Below, piece after piece: positions 24,558 through 38,255 of a DNA stretch of 64,000 nucleotides (position 1 is its first letter; the number at the start of each line of letters is the position of its first letter). The notes below the pieces were generated by a model that worked only from the letters and a program-made list of their open reading frames with translations, searched no databases and was not told where the DNA came from. A program made the translations under genes and the position numbers. Source of the DNA: Eopsaltria australis (lineage: Eukaryota; Chordata; Aves; Passeriformes; Petroicidae); assembly GCA_034509425.1 (NCBI GenBank), contig JAVTVJ010000068.1, forward strand, positions 6,820,001 through 6,884,000, in the 5' to 3' direction.

Positions 24558-26200
24558 CCACCCTCAAGATACTTCCATGTTTTTTCAAGCTGAATCTGAG
24601 CTAGTTTAGAAATTGTTATTGTTTTAATGTAATGGTTTAGCTCTTAAAAATCCAACATATTTATTTGAAGGAAATAAAATGGAACAGTTTTACTTCTCTT
24701 TCTAATATCTGAATATTAAAAGTATTGCTGTATGCTTTAGTTCCCCCAAGTTTCAAATCTTCCTGAAAGAGTTTCTTATATTTTTCCTTTATCTTTTATA
24801 TTTATATATAAATTTGAATCTCTCTTGCCAGATTCCTCTCAGCTTCTAATAAAAAGTAGCTATAAGTGAAGACTGACATGTGCTATTCTCCTCAAAATCA
24901 CTTTGCCATGTTATTCCACCTGATGTACATGTTTGCTACACTAATTTTGGTATTGTCACAAGACTGCTATCCTTGTGAGCAGCTCTGTGATTGAAGATTT
25001 AATGAGATTTGCTAAAGATGAAAGATGAAGCACTGAATTTCATGAAATTGTAAATCCTACCACAATTAATCTGAAAATGAGCATTCAAAGCATGTGCCAA
25101 GACACAAACCCATGTGATTAAAGGAGAAAGCATCAATCTTTCTTTAACACTGCCTAGATTTTACATGACAGCCCTAATGTTGTTTAAACCAAATTTTAAT
25201 ATTTGACTTTGGAAAGAGTGATTTGCTTTGTTTAAAATTAGACATACACCCAAGGAAAGCTGAGGGAAATTACTGGCCTATAGGTTTAGGCAGGAAGAGC
25301 ACTGGTCACACCCTCATCAATGTCTGGATGTCTGTGAAAGTCACCAGAAATATTCAGCGTTTTTAGAAAGATGAATCTCTGTACAGGTCTGCAGATTAAC
25401 TTCATAATCTTACAATGAGTTCCACTAATCTTTCAATTCATATGAACAGTAACTTCCAAAGAATGTTAGAAATAATGAAGTTAAGATGAAGTGCAAATAG
25501 GGAAAGTATGCCAAACCTCAGCCTGAGGTCGCTGGCAAGTCATAGAAACATTTTTACATGCTTAAACTAGCAGGAGAATTGAATAATTGATTGGAAAATT
25601 TCAGAGAAAAAAACTTTCTTTGGAAAATATAATTTTGTGCCTAAGGCGTTTGACTCAGAAAGTTCATTTGGTGTTCAAGCACTCCACTGCAGACAATTCA
25701 TGTCCAGGAGCCGAGACCACATCTGTGCCCTGTCCAAGCTAGAAGTCTTGTCAGCTCATTACCTTGATCTCTGTATCACATGAAAGCAGCCACCTGGCCC
25801 TCTCATCTGAGCAAGGCTTCCCAAACCAGTGTGGCACAGACTCGTGTTCCCAGTCTGGGCACGCTTCCCTCACACCAGGCTGCCTCCTTTCAGTTGGATC
25901 TGCCTCCAGAAAACAGATGAGCCTTCACTGCTGAGCCTTTTTAAGGATTCTCACATTCCCATGTATTATAGATAGTAAGACACACCTTATTTGAGCTCAT
26001 TTGAAGCATTTCCTCAAAGAGGAATCTTACTGTGCTTCAGTCCTGTTGCAATTCATCAATGTTGATTTTTTTAAACTGGTGTCCACTGTATTTATTTCTT
26101 GACTTTTTCAATATTTACACAGGATGTAATGATCCACTGATAGTTCATTAAGTAGTTCATTTATCTTTTTACAAACCAAACTAGGAAATTTCTAGCAAGC
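23835..26200. other. Unassigned unique DNA with one ATT array
   Basis: No gene or interspersed repeat is recognised apart from the (ATT)n microsatellite. The first 250 bp are richer in G and C than the AT-rich remainder. Confidence 0.5.
24519..24556. repeat. (ATT)n microsatellite
   Basis: About twelve perfect ATT units. The reverse frame across it encodes poly-isoleucine and is an artefact. Confidence 0.96.
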
Positions 26201-26742
26201 ATGGCCAAGGGAGGTAATTCTCCCCCTCTTACTCCATTTCCATGAGACCCCACCTGGAGTACTGAATCCAGCTCTGGAGTCCCCAACATAAGGATGTGGC
26301 TCTTTTAAAGAGAGTCCAGAGAAGGCCGTGAAGGTGATCATAGGGTTGGAGAACCTCTCCTATGAACACAGGCTGAGAGCTGGGGTTGTTCATCCTGAAG
26401 AAGGCTCCAGGAGACCTTACAGCAATCTTCCAGTACTTGAAGGGGCTACAGGAAAGGTGGGGAGGAACTTTTCACAAGGGCAGGCAGTGACAGGATATGG
26501 GGGAGTGGCTTTAAGATGAAAGGGTTTTGGTCAGATATTAGGAAGAAATTCTTTACTGTGAAGGTGGTGAGGCACTGGAACGAGTTATCCAGAGCAGTGG
26601 TGGATGCCCCATCCCTGGAATTGCTCAAGGCCAGGTTGAACCAAGCAACCTGGACTAGTGGAAGATTGACCACACTAGAGGGGTTGGAACTAGATGATCT
26701 TTAATGTCCTCTCCAACCTAAACCATTCAATGATTCTATGAT
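26201..26742 (+). mobile_element. CR1 LINE 3' end, best preserved copy
   Basis: About 540 bp of the 3' part of a CR1 element. It runs from ATGGCCAAGGGAGGTAATTC through GAGACCCCACCTGGAGTACT and the end of ORF2 to the 3' tail ACCATTCAATGATTCTATGA. The ORF2 end at 26516-26704 is still open and encodes SDIRKKFFTVKVVRHWNELS then VVDAPSLELLKARLNQA, the conserved CR1 C-terminus. An indel or stop (around 26515) splits the upstream part, whose frame includes LSYEHRLRAGVVHPEEGS. The element is 5'-truncated, as is usual for CR1, and inactive. Confidence 0.96.
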
Positions 26743-28962
26743 CTCCAAACTGTTTTACAAGAGCTCAGAGCCGGAGATTTGTGACCTGCAGATCAGTGGG
26801 CAGGACCAGTGTTTTCAAAATTCCTCCATTCCATATATTTCCAAGAGAAAGTAACATTTTTCAAAACCACAAGTGCAATTTAGTTGCTGTACCTAGGGCC
26901 TGCAGGGCAAGTGGCTATTTGGAGCACAGATCCTAAACTGCCCCTGTGAAAGATTGTCCCTGAGGTTCCCTTTTGCCTGGCCATTCTTCTTGCCACCCTC
27001 AGTTTGTGGCCAGAACAACCAGATCTCAGTCCCCCTGAGGGAGACTGAATGATATTGCAACACAAAGAAATATTAGCAGCAAGACTCTTGAAAGGGAAAC
27101 AAAGGAAGACTGTGTTCACACCATTTTGCCTCTCTGTACTATTGCACAATGAACCTAAGTCACCATTCCTTGCTTCTTTGTCAGCCTCCAGGTTTTCTGG
27201 TATGAGTCTTTGGCTGGGTTGGGCTAGCAGCCACTCCTGGACGTATTCTAACTAACCCCACTAGAATCAGCCATATTTTTCCAGCTTTACCCAGATATTA
27301 CAGACAAGGACTATACAGAGTGTTGGTGCAAGACAATGCAGATATTTTAATATTATAGTAATAGATACATTCAGAACTTCAGAGTAATCATGTTCACATA
27401 CTGCTGAAGGTAATAAATATATTTTAGTTTGACTGCAGAGGTGATAAGATTTTTCAGGGAAAAGCTGGAGATTTTTAAAATGCTTTGAGATTAATTATTG
27501 CATTTATTTTATGGATTTTTTAAACTGGCTTGTAAAGTTGAATGTGATAAAAGAGCTTCAGAACACTGTATTGAAATGGAAAAAGAAATTCCACTTTTTC
27601 AAGGTTCTCCCTTTCCCACTAATTATTTGTTGAATTCAGCAGAAGTTAATTAGAAATTCCAGGACTTTTTCCAGGAAAAAAAAAATGTTTATTTTAGGAA
27701 ATAAAAAAATTTGCTCTAATTCCAAATTTGTTTAGAAAGGAAATTTCATACCTCCATTTCTTAATGATTAGAACATATGTAACCAATAGTAGCCACTCCT
27801 ATATCAGCTGTAAGGGGAAAAATAATCAAAAAGACCCCATTTGTATCACTATTTAATATTTTAAAATTCTTTTTTCAGGTATTTAAAACTGTATGTCAAT
27901 AACATTTAGGTGGCACAGACACGTAGATTTTACCCCGTGTAAAGCAGAAATTCTCACCTAGACCCAATTAGAATTGCCTCTGAGTGCACATGGTAATGTT
28001 CCCTCAACACCACATCCATCCCAGCTTGTACATGGACAGCCCAGGGGACACTGGGAGGCCAGCAGCAAACTGCAGGGTGCCAGGGCATGCGTGCCTTTGC
28101 TATTCCTTGCTCCCACATGCTCAGAGATCAGTGACACTTTTGATGGTTGACATTAACAAGATTTGGCATCTGAACTATTAATTTTTTTCTTCCCCAAAAT
28201 GATTCTGCACTGTGGTCTTATATACACAAATGTATGTCCTCATGGTGCAGAGTTGGTTTGTGGAGTCCAGGAAACATTCACCCTGGCTTAAGGAGGGAAA
28301 GAGGAGTAAAGAGCTCAGTTTTGTCATCCCCTGTCACACTGATGGGTACTTTATTCTGCAAGTGCTTCAACTGGGGCCAACAAACCTGCATGTGCAGAGT
28401 GGAGCACTAATCAGGTTAAATAAGATTACATAAGGGTGACAGATTCAGGTCACACTAAATGTAAAAATATCCATTATTTTTCAGAAATAAAGAAGTACAT
28501 ACCATAAAATAGGAAAAGACAATACATGTTTGACAAAATTCTGGAGGAAGAGACAAGCCTTGTAGACCACTAAGAGCTAGTAAAGACTATTGATGCCACA
28601 AGCTCCGTTGTTGGAAGCTCTCCATCTCACTGGGAGCACTGAGACAAACAGAACAACCTGCCACAAAATCACTACCTAAGGAAGTACCACCCTCATTGAT
28701 TTCTTTGATTTAAAAATTATTCCCGTGCTCTAGTCAGTCAGATAATCATTTTACAAAAAGAATTACTAGTATCAGAACTTCTGCAGCTCTGAAATGTCCC
28801 TCAGCAAGCAAACAACTAACTCTTCCACCTACTCAGTACGCCCCCACTTGTGAATTGCAATTAGCATTGCAAATGTCTTTCCATTTTCAGAACTATTGAT
28901 TGTGCTGTTAAATAGCAGCAGAGAGTTTAAATGCTTGGAAATCATCGTTAGCTTCCATTCTC
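26743..28962. other. Unassigned unique DNA
   Basis: No gene, RNA or repeat is recognised. The base composition is AT-rich with short chance frames only. Confidence 0.5.
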
Positions 28963-29025
28963 TGTTATCTATCTACCTACCAAACCATCTATCAATTTAT
29001 CTATCTATCTATCTATCTATCTATC
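28963..29025. repeat. (TATC)n microsatellite
   Basis: Seven perfect TATC units (28998-29025) with a degenerate lead-in of TATCTATCTACCTACC. An A run follows, then three reverse-complement units (TAGATAGATAG) near 29043-29053. Confidence 0.93.
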
Positions 29026-29053
29026 AAAAAAAAATCCTATTCTAGATAGATAG

Positions 29054-29784
29054 TACATCACACAACCATTGCACAACCTTCTAGTCATGGGCAATATATA
29101 TAATACTATAGCATTCCCACTCACCTTTCAAAAGCTTTATTTAACATAGTCTGAATTTCTTCCCACTATTTAGGGGAAATACTCGCATTGTACATTCCCC
29201 CTGAGAATATCCTAGATCAAAATTTTATGACTAGTTAAAAGAAACAGTATTAAGCCAGTTCATCTTCTGTGAGTCTCTGTTTTTTCTGCTTAATACCTCA
29301 CTTTATTTAAACCTGGATATATAGATACGTATGGAGGTGTTGGTTATAAGCAGGCAGAAAGAGAGTGAGATATTTGATATATAGTTGCTCTTGTATGCAG
29401 AAATTGCTTTTAAGGGTGAACAGAAGGCTCTATTATGAGTGACAGGAGTTCAGAAAATTGCAATGGTGGGCAGTGAGCAAAGCACCACAATGATATAAGT
29501 ATTCTTAATACGCCTTGTGCAACCCTGGGATAAACCCAGCAATTTACCACACACTGCAAGGTGATTGCAAACATCCTCTATAATCCTATGTAGGCCTAGT
29601 GGTGGAACTGAGAGGTGAAGCAGAAAGACTAAGAAGTATTAGGACTCTGAGGAAGAGACTGAGTTGGAGCCTCACTCTGCCACCCCTATGCCCCACATCA
29701 CAACCTCCTCAATTAAGAAAAAGAAGGTAAAGTAGTAAATACCTGAATAAAAACCTGAAAAATATAGAAGGTGACTCCCTTTTG
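29054..29784. other. Unassigned unique DNA before a CR1 copy
   Basis: Nothing identifiable; AT-rich with no long frame. Confidence 0.45.
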
Positions 29785-30410
29785 AGAGGAACGGAGGGCC
29801 CAATATGCTGACTAGACCCAGCCTGCTGCTCGTCGTTATCTTTGAAAGGTCATGGGAATCAGGCAAGGTGCCTGAGGACTGGAAGAAAGTAAAAGTCATC
29901 CCAGTCTTCAAAAAGGGCAAGAAGGAGAACCCAGGGAGCTACTGATCAGTCAGCCTCAACTCAGTCTCTGGAATGGTGATGGAGCAGAGAGGAAAGCAGT
30001 GGATATTGATTACCTCAACTTCAATGGGGTTTTCAACACTGTCTCTCACAATATCCTGGTGGACAAACTCAGAAAGTGGACTAGACCAGTGGGAGTGAGG
30101 TGAAGTGAGAACTGGCTGAATCCCAGAGGATCATGATCTGTGGCCCAAGGTCTAGCTGGAGGCCTGTCACTAGTGGTGCCCCAAGGTTCAATACTGGGTA
30201 ACTTATCCATCAGTGACTTGGAGGAAGGGGCAGAGGCCTCCTCAGCGAGTTCACTGATGGCACAAAGCTGGGAGGAGTGGCTGAAACCCCCGAGAGCTGT
30301 GCAGCCCTTCAGAACCATCTTGAACCCTGTGCCATGTGCTCTGGGATGGCCCTGCTTGAGCAGGGAGGTGGGACCAGATGACCTTCCTACCTATTCTGTG
30401 ATTCCATGAG
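29785..30410 (+). mobile_element. CR1 LINE fragment with reverse-transcriptase remnants
   Basis: A decayed CR1 that reaches further 5' than the other copies. Short stretches of ORF2 reverse transcriptase are legible: VIPVFKKGKKENPGSY (about 29897-29944), FNTVSHNILVDKLRK (about 30028-30075) and VVPQGSILG (about 30174-30200), which corresponds to the conserved PQG motif. These lie in different frames and are separated by stops. After about 30310 the sequence jumps directly to CTTGAGCAGGGAGGTGGGAC and the tail TATTCTGTGATTCCATGA, so most of the thumb and C-terminal region is missing by internal deletion. The 5' edge is approximate. It is non-functional. Confidence 0.9.
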
Positions 30411-33400
30411 ATTGCTTTTGTGCCACCACAAAAAGATTCACAAGTTCTGTGTCCAGGAAGGGAGGAGATAAAAAATTGCAATTCTAACAACTTCTGACAC
30501 CAGAGAATGAGCAGGGCATAGAAAATCAACACATCAGAAGGGCTTTGTTTATCTTAGTCACACACAAACTCAAACAAAGCTTCATTTGCATTTGCACAAA
30601 CAGCAAAGTGTGCCACACTAAGCTTCTCTAAATTGATTAGCTGGAGGAGGGGAAAGCAGACCTTCCTAGCAAGTTGCTTTGAAGATTCATTTGCAAGCAG
30701 GGGAGGAATGCGATGATCGATGATCGCATGAGGCAATCTGGAGCAGGGACATCCACTCTGCTCCAGAGGACTCCGCCTCGGGAGAGCCCACAGAGATAAT
30801 CCTCAACTGCAGCTACCAAGGTAGTTTTTCCTGAAGTTCTTGTGGAATAGATTAGTTTTTGACACAAGTTTACCATGCTTAATTTGATGCTTTCATAGAA
30901 GCAGCTTCATCTCCGTAATCTTGAGCTTTTCTCTTTGCTTTCCTGTTTTGATTTTCAGCTTGTCTAGCCACAGTATTTTGACAAACTTGGACTGCATCAG
31001 CATAAGGGATGTAATACATTCAAGTGATGCTGCAGACAAGCCATATGCAAACTGAGACAAGTCTGGAAATCCATGGGGTCATGGCAAAGTGCTAAGAACA
31101 AAGGGAAAAACTTCATGGGGAGGGATTATTCACTGACTTCTGACACAGAGTTTCAAGCTGAGAGAATCAGCTTATTTGAAAAAGTCTCACGTCATCACAC
31201 GTGTCCCTTCTAATAAAAACATCAGGTAACCCTGTGTTCCAGATGTACTCAGATAGCTTGCTTATTGACTGCACAGTGGTAAGTTCTTCATGAAAACTAG
31301 TTTCTAGCTGCATATCAGAAACTGTGAAAAGTGACCTGAAACCATTGCTACTGAGCAATCTGACCTTATGTGGGAAAGTCTGGGCAAGTCATCAGACAGA
31401 CTGCAATAACGTATCTGAGAGGTGAAAGATAAAAGCCCAACTACAGCTGACTTGGCAAAAAGTGTTCTCACAGGAACATACTGCTCCATCAACACTGCCA
31501 TTCATAGAAACAGACCAGCTTTAGGCATGTTTTTTAAGATTCAGGGGAGTCTGGGGATCAGAAAAAAATCTCTTCTTGAAAATGAGAATGTAAATTGTTT
31601 CCTGAACTGAGCTGGACCGATCAACCCAGGCCAGAAGAGTGCAATCCCCTGAGAAAACTGCCATGCATACAGCTGGTCTGCATGACAAGAAGGGGAGTTT
31701 GAACTTGTGGCTCCTGCATGCCAACAAACTTTTGTAAGTAATTAGCTCAAGACCAGTAGTTTCCTAATTGGTTAGCTATTCCTTCCTTCTTGTATCTTCA
31801 AATGAGAGGGTAAATTTTCCTGCGATAGGAAACTCAGCTATAATGTTACATCCTAAGGAGAGTAGTTTCAAAGTGTTTGTTTTTCTCTTGAGACCTGATG
31901 AGGCAGAATCTAATTGTTTTAATCTCTATGAGTTCAGAAACTCAATGACCTTTTTATATATCTGTATATGAAAGTAAGACCACTCACCAGGCAGGCGATT
32001 CCATGCTCTTGCATCCCTAATCCGTAATTTTTCTTTGGAACTACATCTCACATCTTTAGTTCCAGCATCTCTAGGTAAGCTACATACCTCACATTTCAAT
32101 CAAGGTAATTTCCAGCTAGTGATAATTTTATATCCCCTTACTTCTACATTGATTTACGGAAACTGTGATGAAAGATTAGGAAAAAAAAAATCTGTTAGTG
32201 TTAAATTTCTTCTTTTTTAATAGCAAGCTAGTTACATTAAGCAAAAAAGATATTAAACTGCCACACTGACATCAAACAGGAAGCTGAATTAGATTTGCTT
32301 ATTGAAAAAAAATCTGCAGAAATGAGTTTATATTTCCTTAAATGTTGCATATGTGCAAATATTCTAAGTGCTCAGTGAGCAGGCAGTTCAGTAAACCTAC
32401 AGCATGCTATAAAACATCAGCAGCATCTGAATGGGAATATCACAGAAAAAGGAATTATGGGTGCAAAATATGCTCCCTGTTCAATTACATAGTTTATTAC
32501 AGATGATTTTTCACGCAATTAGTAAATTAGATCAGGATGTTCTAAGTTTCTTTTTTCAGCAATCTGCAAAATATTAAAAGCAATAAAATAATAAATCCAG
32601 ACATTTATACTGAAGTGCCTATGGGGCAAGTTGCCATATTTCAGGCTTACTAAGGACTTTATTGCCAAATCCCAAATTATAGGACTGACATAAAATGAAT
32701 CCTTTTAGTGCAGCTGTGTTTATTTTAGTACAGAGTATGCCTACGTTTGTGCTTTAGTTCAGATCATGAACGTGCTTTTGAAGGCAGATTGTGCAGTTGC
32801 TGCCACTTAGCATGCTTTGATTCATATGATGGAATCAGAGGATACTTTTACAATTAACCAGATTCTTTGGAAATTAAATAAAACTGGAGGATGGGACTTA
32901 GGAACACATTTGCTGTCCTCCAGCAGCTATTACCATTTTGTCCTTTGGACCAGAATAGAGTTAGTTTGAAGTAAAACTCACCTGAAATGGGAAAAAAAAT
33001 TGCTTTCAGTGAGTCCTCAGCACCAGCTGGATCTCTTCCTATGGCACTGAACTTCTTGCATGTGTAGTGCATCCTACAGAGACCTGCAGTTAGTACTGAA
33101 AATTCCTTTCCATTCTTCATAAGGAAAATCCCAGCCTCAGTGTACTGTGGGTTTCCCAGGCAAGTGCTTTTGAGCCTCTGATGTACAAGTGAGATCATAA
33201 ATTATCTAACTACTAAACCACAGAGGAGTTTAACGTGATCTTTCCCAAATAGCAATTAACCTAATATTATCCTGCAAAAACAGCAATGACATTTCAAACC
33301 AGGCTGCTGTATGTCATTAGAACAACATTGCTTATGTCACATCATATTCACTGGCGTACATGAAAACCCACAGAAACAAATATCTCCCTTTTGTCTTTAT

Positions 33401-36400
33401 TTTAGACTGTCAGGCCTCTGGCTTAGGGACCACAGCTTTGAGTGGAAATCCCCATTCTGTTCATGACTTGTACTTGCTGCTGTTTATCAATTCAGCAACA
33501 TCACCTCCCTGTGCATGCAGTTCACGAAAGCTAAGCATGCTGGTCCACACATTTGGCAATTAGGGATTTCCATCTTTAGTTAAGTTATGCACTGTTACTG
33601 AAGTGCCTCACAAGGACAGTCAGCCTCAGTAATACAAAACCTCCTACAACAGATAATGGCATTACTTCAATGTCAAGTACCTAGACTTGTTAAAATACTT
33701 TAAATTTAAATTTGAAATCAAACCATAAAAGTTGTACAGGATATTTTAAGTCAAGTATAAGCTCTGCTTCTATGACCTTAGACTTGTCTATATCATTTGG
33801 TGATTTTATTTATTTTGCTTGAGGATAATAAATAACAGGAGTTACAGCTAGTTACCATGCAGCAAGATAATGATTAGTGCTCCCAAGGACAGAGTTCAAG
33901 TGAATGTCACCCCTTAACCCTGTATCCCCTCAGGGAAGTTTAGCTGTTAACATTGTCTCAAACAAGTGCAAAGTAGTATGTAGCACATACACATTGCATA
34001 GTTATGTAATTATGCAAATGACACTTGCATGAAATATATCCATAAGAGAAAAAAATACCAAAATAAGCCTTGTGGAAAAGAGTTTCCTGCCTTTAGAGGA
34101 GCTAAATTTAGATGCCTTATCTAAACACCAAGGCAGCCATTATCTGATTCTGTTTATGATCTAAGCAGGGAATAATTGCACCTGTCTCTGCCGAGGAACA
34201 ACATAATTTTCAAAGCAGTGGGTGGAAGCCAGTGATACACTGGGAGGGATTGGGAAATACATGAGCTGGATGGCAAAGTCTTTGATTCTGAATGGAAACA
34301 GAAGGAGACCCTGGCACATCAGGGTCAGCAGTTTTCTACCAGCCAGGACTTTGAGCGCATGCTATGTAGACCATATTCAAATCCTTGCCCACACATAGTA
34401 GATCCACTTTTACACCTTGCCAACAGATGTATTTCACCAGCCTTTTCTGGATTTCATACAAGGATAGAACCAACCTTGAGTTTCCTGAGTTCCCATTGCC
34501 TACATTTTTATAAGGCTGTGACTGTGTTACTCAGTTTTGACATTGCAAATGTACAGTTCCCTTTGCTTTTGTATGTGTGTGGCATTGCAAGCTTTAGGAG
34601 GATGACACTGGAGTGCTCCAGCAAATCCCACCACACCAATACAATCCTCTGTGGTATCTGGGTGCATTCCACTTTAATGCCAGGGCCAGCCTGGGAGCTG
34701 GTAATGCAAGAACCTCTGCGTAAGAGGTGTCTTTCACCAGCCAGCAGCACAGGACTGACCCTGGGAAGCTGTAGGAAAGTGAGAAGCAAATGGTAAAATG
34801 GAATGTCTGAACATGGAAGGTCCTCCCAGGGGTTCTTAAGAATAGCAAAGCTGAGGCAGGACTTCTGCCTGACTGTCATTTAACTTAAATCATAGCTACT
34901 CCCTGACAACACAAGATCAATTTGCAATGCTTCAGAGATTCAGTGTGTGTTTGCTTTGCTTGCTTTCTCTTTATTTGGAGAATATAAATGAGGATAGGAA
35001 AAGAGACAAAATTTTCAGAGGAAATCTTGTTCCCAAGGCAGAGACCAAGCAACTGGAATAAAAAAGCCTTCTCTTGATAAGAGATAGGGTGGTATTACAA
35101 AGCCATGAACAAAGCAGCACTATGTAAACCAAACTCAACAGAGCCTGATGGGCCAGTCAGGTGTATAAACAGGTAGACATCAGAAACCTGCTTACACAGA
35201 AACAGAAGTGATGGCATTGAAAAATTTTTCAGATAATGCATTATTGCTGAAAAGTAGGGACAGAGTTTAATCCAGACTGGGAAAACTGCCTGAACTATTG
35301 GTTTTCCAATGAAGGACCCTGCTGGTGGTAAAGCAGGAGTTATTTCAAGCCTAGAAATGTAGATGCAGGGAGCAGAAGAAGTTGCTTTGAGAGGTAGGTG
35401 AAATTGCTGAAGAACATTAGGACTGGTTGGGAGTTAAGGCTGAAATAATATTAAGTAGCTGTGGGGCAGCTGAACAATCATATCCCACGAGGAGAATTGG
35501 TCATGCTCATCTTACAGAGAAGATTCTTATATTGAGGAATGACTTACCTTTTTTTGAAAGTGCAAAATGTTCACACAGTAACAGAAGATCCCAAGATAAT
35601 CTACAGCAAGAGCGGAAAGCTTAGACCACTTTATCACTATACTACAAGAGAACTTGACATATTCTGTGTAGAGAGACTTTATGATGAATACTTAACATCT
35701 TTTGAAAGATGCAGTGTCAAAACCACTAGAACTTCTAGAAAAAAAAAAAGAGAGAGGTTCATGGAAATGTCTGTTAAACTTGCTCGTTCTGCTAAGGGGA
35801 TAAAGTGTAAGGAGAGCCTTATTTACACAGAGAAACCATAACAGATGCAAAGCCAGCTTTCAGTAGTAGAGGGGGAAAAAAGACATCTCAGTGGGGGATC
35901 AGAAACAGGCAAGGGAAAAAAGGCAAGAGAAAATTACTTAGGACTCATCCACAGAGCACAAGAAGAAACTAAACTATGAAGACCAGTGCAGCTAAACTCC
36001 AAAACTCAACACCTTTTGCTATTCTGAAGCTGAAACCAGAACAACAGGTTCTGCAAATCCTGTCAATCTTTGTAGTGGTTTTGTGAGGTGGACAGATGGG
36101 CCCATTATAAAACCATCAGCTTGTACACAGTATTTCAGTACAGCACAGTTATGACCAGTGCATTAATTCCCATGTTTCAATTCCCTCTTATTTCCTTTCT
36201 AGTGAATGGAGCACAAACACAGAGACACAGCAATTAAATTGTCATTCACAAAGGCTGGAATTGAAGTACATCTTTCCAACAAGGGCATCTATGCCTGCGT
36301 TCACATTATTACTAGATCCTTCACTGTTTCCTTTTCAGTGGTTTTACAGTTGCCTAATAATTAGATACTCAGTTAACTGCTCAAAAAACTCCAGGAAACA

Positions 36401-38134
36401 TGATGTGAAAAAGAAAAAATAAATGACAGAGTCGTACATCTGTCTGAGGATATGCAGCGAAAGCCAAACTCCATCTGTCTGCATTCATCTGCCTGGACAT
36501 TCGTTGCAGATTGTCCAAAAGCCGCACACTTGTACACAGAGTAGGTAGAGCTGCACATCAATTTGCACACCAGAGCTAAGCACATTAATTTGCCACCAAG
36601 AAAATGTTCTGATTTAGCCTTTGGCCAGCCCTGCCTCATGTCCCATTAGCCCTGGCCATAGGAGACTTGCCCAGTCTTGCTTTTCCCAGATAAAATTTTT
36701 TCCTGAAATCTATCCCAGCAAACCACCACAAATTAGTATCTTAGTTTCTTAAGCTATAATTAGATTAATTTCATTCCCCTTGCACTGACCTTCTGCTTTT
36801 GAGAAAATTTTGCCTTTGTTGCTAGATAGGAATTGTCTTTTCTATATCTAACAGGTTTTCATTAATCATTTTTACTGGTGTCCTTTCAAAATTATAAGTC
36901 CCAGAATATCTCCAATTAACGCCTGGTGACAGTTGTTTTAGAATCTGTTTCTGCATGCAAGAATTGACTGGCCAAAGAAGACAAAGATACTGGCACTTCC
37001 ACACAAATAAAGGTGGTATGTCAGTTCCAGAGTGAATGACAAGAACATCCTTCAGGTTATGTAGGGAAGGGAAGGACAGGGAACACAGGTACACAGTGAA
37101 ACTGAGGGGCAGATAGGGAATAACTGATAAGAACACATGGGGAAAGGACAGATGATCCTGAGGTGCATAAACCCTTCTGTATTTCTCAAGGCTTAGCAGC
37201 ATTCAGGCAAAAGCAGAAGCTCATTTTAGTTTAAAAGGTGCTATCTTGGCATTACAGAAATAGACTGGTCTCTGACTGGCATTATATTAATCAGCCTCAG
37301 TATCACTGCTATAACAAAACTCATCTCTGTAGCTCCATAGAGTATGGCCATAGATATGCAGAATATGGCTCCAGCAGAGCATGGTCAGGGAGTACTGCAG
37401 CAGCTGATTTTCTAACAGCAGTAGAGCCATGCCTGTATTTATCCATCCTGCTGAGCCCTGTGCCCTGCTCCTCAGAAAAGCAGCCTTTGCTGTATCCCAA
37501 CATGACAGATCTATCAAAGGATCTGCTTCTTGGTGACAGTGCTGCACATAATACCAGGTGCAGAACAAGAGATGATATCAAGGACTTGCTTGGTTATCTT
37601 TGCTTACTCAAAGTCTGTAAAGTAACAATGATGAAGCTAATTAATTGGAGGCAATTAGTGCAGGTATCTGAACAAGGAAGAAAATTGTACAAAATTAAAC
37701 AGATCGACTATGGATGTGGTTGTATCTCTTTCTACTTTGTCATGATAATTTTGATTGATTTACACATTTGACATCATGAGAAGAATTCAGTTTGATATGA
37801 AGCAATTTACATGTAGGCATTCACAGACAAATGCCTAAACTCTAGTTTTAGTTAGCAAATGCTAAGGAGCTCCTTAGAAAGAGCTCATTTGGACACCTGC
37901 CAGGGATTCATATGCCTAAACATACACAACCCATGGTGTTTGGGTGCTGTGGAGATCCCAGGACCAGTCCCTAGCTCATGCTCCACAGACTGCTCCTGGA
38001 CCCCTCCGGATAATAGCCAGTCTTGGGCAGACATTTGGGGGATCAAGGGGCACCTCAGAGGGCCCTCAGAACTGTGGGCAATGGAGAATTGTCCATAATG
38101 GCCTTGCTGAAATTATTTTGACTGTCTTGTGTTG
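30411..38134. other. Unassigned unique DNA, about 7.7 kb
   Basis: No gene, RNA or interspersed repeat is recognised. It holds a CpG-containing imperfect palindrome (30708-30729), an ATGCAAAT octamer (34014-34021) and an A-rich purine stretch (about 35735-35960). Forward frames of 145 codons (34359-34796) and 177 codons (37238-37771) show no recognisable domain. Confidence 0.5.
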
Positions 38135-38255
38135 AAGAAATAACTGGATGTGGCACTCAGTGCATGGTCAAGTTGACCTGGTGAGCTTCAGTCCAGGGTT
38201 GAACTCGATGACACCAGAAGCTTTTTCAACCTCATTGATTCTATGATTCTGTGAT
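38135..38255 (+). mobile_element. CR1 LINE 3' tail
   Basis: A short CR1 3' end. It contains CTGGATGTGGCACTCAGTGC, GGGTTGAACTCGATGA and the terminal TTGATTCTATGATTCTGTGA tail. It belongs to the subgroup marked by the GGCACTCAGTGC box. Only the last part of the element is present. Confidence 0.88.

Noticed and set aside
24400..24588. Reverse frame with a poly-isoleucine run resembling a membrane segment
   Set aside because: The run is the (ATT)n microsatellite read in reverse.
26328..26704. Two forward frames that look like small genes
   Set aside because: They are pieces of CR1 ORF2 in a truncated inactive copy, recognised by RKKFFTVKVVRHWN and the 3' tail.
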